NCBI GenBank assembly: GCA_964475205.1
Contig: CAYYVQ010000058.1
Coordinates: forward strand, 1-18,673
Direction of reading: 5' to 3'
Source of the DNA: CAYSRM01 sp964475205
GTDB lineage: Bacteria; Verrucomicrobiota; Kiritimatiellia; UBA8416; CAYSRM01
Length of the DNA: 18,673 nt
In this document: piece after piece, positions 13,316-18,673 of the stretch
Position numbering within the stretch: the stretch's first letter is position 1
Layout of the letters: each line of letters begins with the position of its first letter
Notes under the pieces: generated by a model
What the model saw: the letters and a program-made list of their open reading frames with translations, nothing else
Databases searched by the model: none
What the model was told of the DNA's origin: nothing
Made by a program: the position numbers and the translations under genes

Positions 13316-14275
13316 CTATTCGGATTTTCCCCGCAATTGTTTCCAGGCGTCGCTAAGCACTTTGGCGGAATGTTCCAGCCCCTTTTGTTCGTCGTCTGTG
13401 ATTTTGCCGTGAATTACCCGTTCGACGCCTTGAGCTGAGATAATGCATGGCACGCCCAGGCACACATTATGCAGACCGTATTCTCCGTCGAGCAGTACCG
13501 ATACTGTAAGGACGCTATGCTCGTTGCGGAGTATGGCCCCTGCGATTCGCACCAGGGCCAGACCTATGGCATAGTTGGTCGCTCCCTTGTAATCGATGAT
13601 GTGGTACGCTGACTGCCTGACGCGCTCCACCAGGTCGCGACGGGTCTTGTGCCAATCCTCGCATTTGCGGCAAATGGCGCAATACTCGTCCATGGGCATT
13701 CCCGCAATGTGCGTGAGCGACCATGGCGCGATTTCACTGTCGCCGTGCTCGCCAAGAATATAACCGTGGACATTGCGCGGATCGACCCCGCAATGGTCGC
13801 TAAGCATGTATCGGAAACGTGCAGTGTCCAGAACCGTGCCAGAGCCCATGATGCGTTCGCGCGGCCAGCCGCTTGCCTGGAGCGCCACGCGCGCAAGAAT
13901 GTCGACCGGATTGGCAACTACGATAACTATGGCAGGCGAATTCCGTGACGTGATGTCGGCCATGATCCGTTCTATAATCTTTGCGTTCTCCTGCATCAGG
14001 TCCAGCCGCGACTGGCCTGGTTTCTGCTTGGCTCCGGCGGTAATCACGATGACCTGTGCATCGGCATAGTCTTCGCTGGAGCCGGTCTTGAATGTGACCG
14101 GCGGGAGGAAGGGAAGTCCGTGCGCCAGGTCCAGGACTTCCCCTTCCGCCAGTTGCCGGTTGATGTCTGAAAGCACAATTTCTTCGGCCGCGCCTTCTCG
14201 TGCAAGCGCGTACGCGAAAGAGGATCCGACAGCGCCTGCTCCGACGATAACGACTTTTCGTTTCAGTGTTTTCAT
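13316..14275 (-). CDS. ldh: L-lactate dehydrogenase
   Basis: NAD-dependent interconversion of pyruvate and L-lactate. It has 319 residues from the ATG at 14275; an upstream in-frame ATG at 14374 would add 33 non-family residues. The Rossmann motif GAGAVG is at 12-17 with Asp37 for NAD. Gln84 in AKQKPGQSR is the specificity residue that marks lactate rather than malate dehydrogenase, Arg90 follows in the mobile loop, the LDTARFR stretch (149-155) carries the proton-relay Asp and substrate Arg, and His177 lies in GEHGDSE. The CAICRKC segment (199-205) resembles the cysteine cluster of Thermotoga-type LDH. GGAAAAGGAAAAAGC precedes the start. It should consume pyruvate and reoxidise NADH, opposing PDH. 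Confidence 0.95.
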   Translation of the reverse strand: MKTLKRKVVIVGAGAVGSSFAYALAREGAAEEIVLSDINRQLAEGEVLDLAHGLPFLPPVTFKTGSSEDYADAQVIVITAGAKQKPGQSRLDLMQENAKIIERIMADITSRNSPAIVIVVANPVDILARVALQASGWPRERIMGSGTVLDTARFRYMLSDHCGVDPRNVHGYILGEHGDSEIAPWSLTHIAGMPMDEYCAICRKCEDWHKTRRDLVERVRQSAYHIIDYKGATNYAIGLALVRIAGAILRNEHSVLTVSVLLDGEYGLHNVCLGVPCIISAQGVERVIHGKITDDEQKGLEHSAKVLSDAWKQLRGKSE

Positions 14276-14591
14276 GCTTTTTCCTTTTCCTGTGTTTGAT
14301 CTCGGGCAAATTCGCGCTGCGGCCGTAGCCGTGCCATTTTTTGTCAGGTAAGAGTATATTCGCCGGGCGGGCATTCAGCTATCAGGAAAAGGAAGGCATC
14401 GGACTGCGAAAAAACTGATCAACCGGCATGCGCGTGGGTCGCCGATGAAGTCACGTCTTCGGGCTTCAGGATATCTACCGCTTTTTTCAGGGTATTTGCC
14501 GATGTTCCGGCCCCTGGAATAAACAGTATCATCCGCAATATAAAACCGCTTTTCGGCGGAACAGGTGGAGGCAAGCTGACAAAGGAGAATT
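14276..14591. other. Divergent promoter region between ldh and nicotinamidase
   Basis: A 316-base gap between two divergently transcribed genes, so it should hold both promoters. It has no gene. On the plus strand TTCCGG followed after 16 bases by TATCAT, around 14503-14530, is a weak promoter-like pair. On the minus strand TATACT, near 14350-14355, could be a -10 box but lacks a good -35. Neither call is firm. Confidence 0.4.
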
Positions 14592-15257
14592 ATGAGTTTA
14601 AGCAACGGGAAGATAGACAGGGAAAACACGGCTTTAGTGGTTACAGATATACAATATGATTTTCTGCCAGGCGGCGCGCTTGGAGTAGAGAGCGGAGACG
14701 AGATACTGGGCGGGGTAACGAAGCTTATGAACTCGGGAGGATACCGGATCGTGGTCGGGACCCAGGATTGGCATCCGGAGGGGCATATTTCGTTTGCGAG
14801 CCGGCATGAGGGTGTCGAACCTTTTGATACTGTGGAGATACACGGACACAAAGAGACCGCCTGGCCTGATCATTGTGTGCAGAACACTCGCGGAGCCGAA
14901 CTCGTTCGCGATCTGCCGTGGGGCCAGGCTGCCGCTATTATCCGCAAGGGCATGGATCCGCAGGCGGACTCTTACAGCACATTCCGTAACAACTGGGATG
15001 CCGCCGGCGAGCGTCCCAGGACGGGTCTGGCGGGATACTTGCGGGAGCGCGGCATTGACACGGTTGTGCTTTGCGGTCTTGCGAGGGATGTATGCGTTTT
15101 CTGGAGCGCGCAGGATGCGGTTGAGGCAGGTTTCCGGACGTTTTTTGTATGGGATCTGACACGCGCTGTTCAGCCTGAAAAAGACAAACAAAACAGGCGG
15201 ACCCTGGAAAACGAGGGCGTCGAAATAGTGCAGGCCGTGGATATCGCGCTGACCTGA
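14592..15257 (+). CDS. pncA: Nicotinamidase, isochorismatase-like hydrolase
   Basis: Hydrolyses nicotinamide to nicotinate for NAD salvage. It has 221 residues. The catalytic triad is Asp19 (VVTDIQYDF), Lys119 (IIRKGMD) and Cys168 (GLARDVCV). The metal site is intact: Asp59, His61 and His65 in DWHPEGHISF, and His94 in WPDHC. Length is slightly above E. coli PncA (about 213). AAAGGAGAATT precedes the ATG. It is divergent from ldh and is followed 109 bases later by gmhA. Its position next to two NAD-dependent pyruvate enzymes is consistent with NAD supply, though shared control is only inferred. Confidence 0.95.
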   Translation: MSLSNGKIDRENTALVVTDIQYDFLPGGALGVESGDEILGGVTKLMNSGGYRIVVGTQDWHPEGHISFASRHEGVEPFDTVEIHGHKETAWPDHCVQNTRGAELVRDLPWGQAAAIIRKGMDPQADSYSTFRNNWDAAGERPRTGLAGYLRERGIDTVVLCGLARDVCVFWSAQDAVEAGFRTFFVWDLTRAVQPEKDKQNRRTLENEGVEIVQAVDIALT

Positions 15258-15273
15258 CAGCCATAAGCGATCT

Positions 15274-15301
15274 TTGCCGACCGAGAACTGGACAATAATA
15301 T
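15274..15301 (+). promoter_or_regulatory. Candidate sigma-70-like promoter before gmhA
   Basis: TTGCCG (15274-15279), a 16-base spacer and TAATAT (15296-15301) lie about 65 bases before the gmhA start codon in the 109-base gap after pncA. Match and spacing are reasonable for a housekeeping promoter, but promoter rules in this lineage are poorly known. Confidence 0.3.
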
Positions 15302-15366
15302 CTTTTACCTTATGGACATAAGCCCGGTTGAATGGTAGTATTCATGCAACTGAAGTGAAGGAGCGC

Positions 15367-15972
15367 ATGTTGAATACTGACAATTCGCCGGGTTTGAAAA
15401 AAGTGGATTTGGTACGCGCTCAGCTTGAGGACAGCGCAGCGGTAATTGCGGGGCTTTGCGATAAGGCAGAGCAAATTGACGAGGCGGCAACAGCTTTGGC
15501 GTCGGTGTTGTGTGCAGGGAACAAGATCTTGACCGCGGGCAATGGGGGCAGCGCCGCCGAGGCGATGCATCTTTCCGAAGAGCTTGTAGGCAAATTCCGC
15601 AGTGTACGTAAGGCGCTTCCCGCAGTGTGCCTGTGTTCGGATTGCACGGCGCTTACCTGTATAGCAAATGATTTCAGTTACGAGGAAGTTTTCAGCCGCC
15701 AGGTGGAGGCGCTGGGCAGGAAGGGCGATCTCCTGGTTGCTATCAGCACCAGCGGGAATTCGCCGAACGTCGTAAGGGCTGTTGACGCTGCGCGCGCAAA
15801 GGGGCTCAGCGTGTTATGTCTGCTCGGCAGGGACGGGGGGTCTCTGGCCGGACGCGGTGATTTTGAAATTATAACGTCTGCCGGGGAGACCGAGAGGATC
15901 CAGGAATCGCACCAGGTTCTTATACATATCTTTCTGGACAGAATAGAGCGGGTTTTAAGTGAAGATGAGTAG
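15367..15972 (+). CDS. gmhA: Phosphoheptose isomerase, SIS domain
   Basis: Converts sedoheptulose 7-phosphate to D-glycero-D-manno-heptose 7-phosphate, the first step of the ADP-heptose pathway for lipopolysaccharide inner core. It has 201 residues from the ATG at 15367. The SIS-domain glycine loop is AGNGGSAAEAMH (57-68), STSGNSPN is at 128-135, and the zinc ligands of E. coli GmhA align with His68, Glu72, Gln179 and His187. An upstream in-frame TTG (15328) would add 13 residues. AAGGAG lies only three bases from the chosen ATG and six from the next TTG (15370), so the true start may be either. The 3' end overlaps the next gene, implying coupled translation. Confidence 0.92.
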   Translation: MLNTDNSPGLKKVDLVRAQLEDSAAVIAGLCDKAEQIDEAATALASVLCAGNKILTAGNGGSAAEAMHLSEELVGKFRSVRKALPAVCLCSDCTALTCIANDFSYEEVFSRQVEALGRKGDLLVAISTSGNSPNVVRAVDAARAKGLSVLCLLGRDGGSLAGRGDFEIITSAGETERIQESHQVLIHIFLDRIERVLSEDE

Positions 15973-16747
15973 AATAGCAAAAATAATGAGCGCAGTTGCG
16001 GTGTTTTCGGTAATATGCGGGGTATTTACCCGCGCAGACCTGGAGGTCAAACTTGATGTTGAGCACAACTCAATAATCCGGTTTGAGGATTTTAACGCCG
16101 AAGTTACTCTGGTGAATAAAACCGGCGAACCTTTCGTTATGTACAGGGACGGGACAAGTATCGGCCCGAGATTTTCTTTTACAGTTGAACGCAATGGAGA
16201 GGAAATTAAAGCCAGGAGCAAGGACCCTTTTTTTGAGAAGGTTGTAATCATGCCTGACGGCAAGAAAACGGCAACCCGTGATCTGACACGCTGGTACAAC
16301 CTTTCGCAGGAAGGACAATATCTTGTTGTCGCCCAGGTGGAATGGGACGGCACGATATACAGGTCTGCAACCAGGGTGTTGCGGGTTGTAGGAGGGATCT
16401 CTCTGGCGGAAACCAGCCGTTCTTTGTCGGACGACCCGAGAATACATCTTACGTATTCGGTGCGTTACTGGCCGAGGCACAAGAAAGACCATGCCTTCTT
16501 ATACGTTCATGACAAGAAGAACAGTGTCAATTATGGAGCGCTGGATATGGGGCCGATTCTAAGGGTGAGCAAACCGAGGATAAAGGTGGACGCTGATGAC
16601 AATGTTACGGTTGTGCACCGCGCTAATTCTGATTGTATTGTTCGTTCGCGATTTCGGGCTTCCAAAAACGGCATTGCATCTCTCGGCCAGGAATTATTCC
16701 TGCCGTCAGGTGAGCGGATTACCTCTTTTGGGAAATCTGTGCGCTAG
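15965..16747 (+). CDS. Exported protein of unknown function, beta-rich
   Basis: A 260-residue protein I do not recognise. Residues 1-24 form a signal peptide (basic MSRIAK, hydrophobic core, TRA-DLE cleavage). The rest looks beta-rich: an Ig-like region at about 25-145 with alternating strands (FNAEVTLVNKTG, FSFTVERNG, GQYLVVAQVEWDG) and a second region at 150-258. This alternation resembles BsuPI-like or other periplasmic Ig folds, but the likeness is loose. The start overlaps the end of gmhA by eight bases (ATG at 15965; an in-frame GTG at 15959 is possible), so it is co-transcribed with it. The last sense codon and stop lie inside the left arm of the 16741-16875 element. Confidence 0.8.
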   Translation: MSRIAKIMSAVAVFSVICGVFTRADLEVKLDVEHNSIIRFEDFNAEVTLVNKTGEPFVMYRDGTSIGPRFSFTVERNGEEIKARSKDPFFEKVVIMPDGKKTATRDLTRWYNLSQEGQYLVVAQVEWDGTIYRSATRVLRVVGGISLAETSRSLSDDPRIHLTYSVRYWPRHKKDHAFLYVHDKKNSVNYGALDMGPILRVSKPRIKVDADDNVTVVHRANSDCIVRSRFRASKNGIASLGQELFLPSGERITSFGKSVR

Positions 16748-16875
16748 CCCGGAATGGCGCTTAGATAACGCTGTTTGGGATTGAATTTGACGATCTCACA
16801 CACTCACACACAGGACGCGCGGTGAAACTATACGCTTTGAAAAGGGCTTAACTAAGCGCCATTCTGCGCTAGCCC
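16741..16875. mobile_element. MITE-like element with 28-bp inverted termini
   Basis: 16741-16768 and the reverse complement of 16848-16875 match at 24 of 28 positions, with a perfect 12-base core (AATGGCGCTTAG, 16753-16764; CTAAGCGCCATT, 16852-16863). The 135-base span carries no gene and the interior includes GATCTCACAC (16793-16802). I see no clear target duplication. The stop codon of the preceding gene (16745-16747) lies in the left arm. The right arm is similar to 171-190, so the family is dispersed. Mobility is inferred from structure alone. Confidence 0.55.
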
Positions 16876-16890
16876 TGCATATCTCACAGG
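16871..16890 (+). repeat. CCCTGCATATCTCACAGG box
   Basis: AGCCCTGCATATCTCACAGG directly follows the right arm of the 16741-16875 element and differs from the CCCGCATATCTCACA consensus at one position. Together with that arm it reproduces the order seen at 171-222. TCTCAC (16882-16887) can pair with GTGAGA (16899-16904). Confidence 0.5.
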
Positions 16891-17015
16891 ACTTCGTAGT
16901 GAGAGCGTGGAAAGTGCTGCGAATGGGTGGCTTGCGGCGCGATGCCCGGATCTCGCATATTGAAATTTGTATTAACCTTTTGCGCCTGTATTGCGGGTTG
17001 ACGCAATGAGCGGCC

Positions 17016-18455
17016 ATGAACATTGAAATTACATCCGAGAAAGTCCTGGGCAATATTATTATTGCTGCCGCAGGAGCAGCGGCCATCGCGGCAGTTACAT
17101 GGTATCTGACCCTTGATCCCGTTCGATACATGGTCATGCGTGTGCCCGGAATGGACGGAGCCGCCCGCATGAAAGCCGAAGAGGCTGAAGAAGTCAACAT
17201 CGGCGAGCATTTTGCCGAATACGGCGGAAGCGCTGCCGAATTGGCGGGTCGGTGGACCGGCTTTCGAGGACCGGCGCGGGATAATACTGTTGCTGCAGGG
17301 GAAACTTTGCTGGATCGGCTGCCGGAGAACGGGCTGGAGCCTCTGTGGTCGGTGGAACTTGGCGAAGGCCATGCCGGGGCTGCTGTGTGGGATGGGCGGG
17401 TGTATGTCCTGGACTATGATGAAGAAGCGCGTGCTGATGCGCTCAGGTGCTTTTCCCTTGCAGACGGACAGGAGATATGGAGACGCTGGTACCAGGTGAC
17501 TTTAAAGAGAAACCACGGGATGTCCAGGACCGTACCTTCGGTAGCTGACGGACTGGCGGTTACCATAGGACCCAAGTGCCATGTGATGTGCGTGGATGCT
17601 GTTACCGGCGAGTTGAAATGGACCCTCGACATGCAGGAGGAATACGGCGTTGAAACTCCTTTCTGGTATACCGCCCAGTGTCCGCTGGTGGACGATGGGA
17701 CTGTTGTGCTGGCTCCGGCCGGGCCCGATGTGTTGATGGCCGGTATTGATATTTATACCGGCGCGGTCAAGTGGGAAACTCCGAATCCGGACGGTTTCCA
17801 GATGTCTCATGCTTCGGTTATGCCAATGGAGCTGGACGGCGAAAAAATGTACGTCTATTCAGCGGTGGGCGGAATAGCGGGCGTTGCGGCTGATAGTGGC
17901 AGCATTGCATGGTCGTCGACCGAGTGGGACTATTCAGTTGTTGCGCCCTCGCCTGTGATTCTGGACGACGGGCGGATATTTCTGACGGCGGGCTACGGGG
18001 CCGGGGCGATGACGATTCAGGTTAGCAGCAGCGACGGAGAATACTCAGTGGATATTCTCGACGAATACGGCCCCGGGCAGGGCCTTGCTTCAGAACAGCA
18101 CACTCCGATTGTTTTTCAAGGCCATATCTTTGGAGTTCTTCCTCGCGACGGAGGGATTCTAAAAGAGCAATTCGTATGTTACAATATTAATGAATGCAGG
18201 AAACCTGTGTGGAACAGCGGCAAGGCAAAGAGATTCGGGCTGGGTCCGTTTATACTTGCCGACGGAAAATTTTATATTATGGATGATTCCGGTAGAATGA
18301 CTATAATTAAAGCCTCGCCGGATGCTTACAGAGAGCTTGACTCTTTTCGACTTTTTGAAGGGAGAAATGCCTGGGCGCCTATAGCGGTTGCCGGGGAGCT
18401 TATGCTGGTTCGCGATTCCACAAGGATGTTTTGTTTTAATATGCGAAAGAGGTAG
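17016..18455 (+). CDS. Membrane-tethered PQQ-like beta-propeller protein
   Basis: A 479-residue protein. A single hydrophobic segment (10-33, VLGNIIIAAAGAAAIAAV) should anchor it in the inner membrane. After a short acidic linker, WTGFRGPARDN (81-91) marks the start of a PQQ-type propeller. Repeats with the Trp-docking pattern follow, for example DALRCFSLADGQEIWRR, MCVDAVTGELKWTL, AGIDIYTGAVKWE and AGVAADSGSIAWSS. No PQQ-binding or dehydrogenase catalytic residues are obvious, so a BamB-like or binding/scaffold role is more likely than catalysis. Only GAGCGG precedes the ATG, a weak ribosome site. It is 268 bases after the exported-protein gene, on the same strand. Such proteins are common in planctomycetes and related phyla, which supports the lineage guess. 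Confidence 0.85.
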   Translation: MNIEITSEKVLGNIIIAAAGAAAIAAVTWYLTLDPVRYMVMRVPGMDGAARMKAEEAEEVNIGEHFAEYGGSAAELAGRWTGFRGPARDNTVAAGETLLDRLPENGLEPLWSVELGEGHAGAAVWDGRVYVLDYDEEARADALRCFSLADGQEIWRRWYQVTLKRNHGMSRTVPSVADGLAVTIGPKCHVMCVDAVTGELKWTLDMQEEYGVETPFWYTAQCPLVDDGTVVLAPAGPDVLMAGIDIYTGAVKWETPNPDGFQMSHASVMPMELDGEKMYVYSAVGGIAGVAADSGSIAWSSTEWDYSVVAPSPVILDDGRIFLTAGYGAGAMTIQVSSSDGEYSVDILDEYGPGQGLASEQHTPIVFQGHIFGVLPRDGGILKEQFVCYNINECRKPVWNSGKAKRFGLGPFILADGKFYIMDDSGRMTIIKASPDAYRELDSFRLFEGRNAWAPIAVAGELMLVRDSTRMFCFNMRKR

Positions 18456-18478
18456 GCGCAGCCTGCGGCGGGTCATTT

Positions 18479-18494
18479 ACGGCCTGGCGGCCGT
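18479..18494 (+). terminator. Hairpin after the propeller gene, possible terminator
   Basis: ACGGCC-tggc-GGCCGT forms a perfect 6-bp GC-rich stem 24 bases past the stop codon. It is flanked on both sides by GTCATTT and followed by only a short T-stretch, so termination is plausible but weak. It may instead be another dispersed GC-rich repeat, since GCCTGCGGC just before it recurs near 9590. Confidence 0.35.
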
Positions 18495-18673
18495 GTCATT
18501 TGGGAGGGAGGGAATATCCATTAATGAACACGGAATGTCCAATGATGAAGGGGAAGAGAATAAGAAGAGAAGATATAAACTACGAAAAGCGCTAAAAGAC
18601 GCTAAAGGGCAGCAAGGGTTTTGGGGGGAAGAAGATTGTAACCACAGAGAGCGCAGAGAACATAGAGAAGAGG
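18495..18673. repeat. Purine-rich repeat tail
   Basis: This stretch is strongly A/G-biased on the plus strand and has no gene. It contains GGAATATCCA and GGAATGTCCAA (18512-18542), a decamer-like 'AAAGCGCTAAAAGACGCTAAAGG' pattern (18585-18608) and a CCACAGAGAGCGCAGAGA motif near 18641-18660. The first of these words also occurs at 13-146. Motifs of this kind are familiar from intergenic DNA of environmental bacteria, but their role is unknown. Confidence 0.5.

Noticed and set aside
1..18673. tRNA, rRNA, transposase, integrase or phage genes
   Set aside because: No sequence or protein motif of these kinds was found on either strand.

Overview
The window looks like a piece of a free-living, probably anaerobic or facultative, Gram-negative bacterial chromosome. 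I favour the Planctomycetes-Verrucomicrobia-Chlamydiae side, perhaps Kiritimatiellota. The hints are a membrane-tethered PQQ-type propeller with a 'WTGFRGPARDN' entry motif, a phosphoheptose isomerase (so a lipopolysaccharide outer membrane), a Thermotoga-like lactate dehydrogenase, and intergenic gaps rich in short dispersed palindromes. The taxonomic call is inference; there is no rRNA or marker gene here.

Layout. 1-650 holds no gene but is packed with inverted repeats. From 651 to 11497 every gene is on the minus strand. In transcription order these are: a six-helix membrane protein and an FAD/NAD(P)H oxidoreductase (11497-9691); an aldo/keto reductase (9376-8405); the homodimeric pyruvate dehydrogenase E1 and its E2 acyltransferase, then an SDR dehydrogenase and a probably exported SagB-type nitroreductase (8267-2661); a rhodanese (2445-2116); and an NAD-dependent epimerase/dehydratase with a PfpI/DJ-1 protein (2014-651). 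A 505-base gap precedes a plus-strand pair: a 48-residue zinc-ribbon protein, which I found by hand, and a dihydroorotate-dehydrogenase-like flavoprotein. L-lactate dehydrogenase follows on the minus strand, convergent with the flavoprotein. The rest is on the plus strand: nicotinamidase, phosphoheptose isomerase overlapping an exported protein of unknown function, and the PQQ propeller. 18456-18673 is a purine-rich repeat tail.

How the genes fit together. The theme is pyruvate and NAD/flavin redox: PDH E1/E2 and LDH compete for pyruvate and NADH, nicotinamidase salvages NAD, and many NAD(P)- or flavin-dependent enzymes surround them (SDR, AKR, SagB, DHOD-like, FAD oxidoreductase, epimerase). 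PDH E3 (lpd) is absent from the cluster.

The most unusual material is non-coding. One element (358-541) is a long imperfect palindrome whose mismatches become G-U pairs almost only in minus-strand RNA. Another (16741-16875) is bounded by 28-base inverted repeats and supplies the stop codon of the gene before it. A short box close to CCCGCATATCTCACA recurs in most of the larger intergenic gaps. I saw no CRISPR array, tRNA, rRNA, transposase or phage gene.
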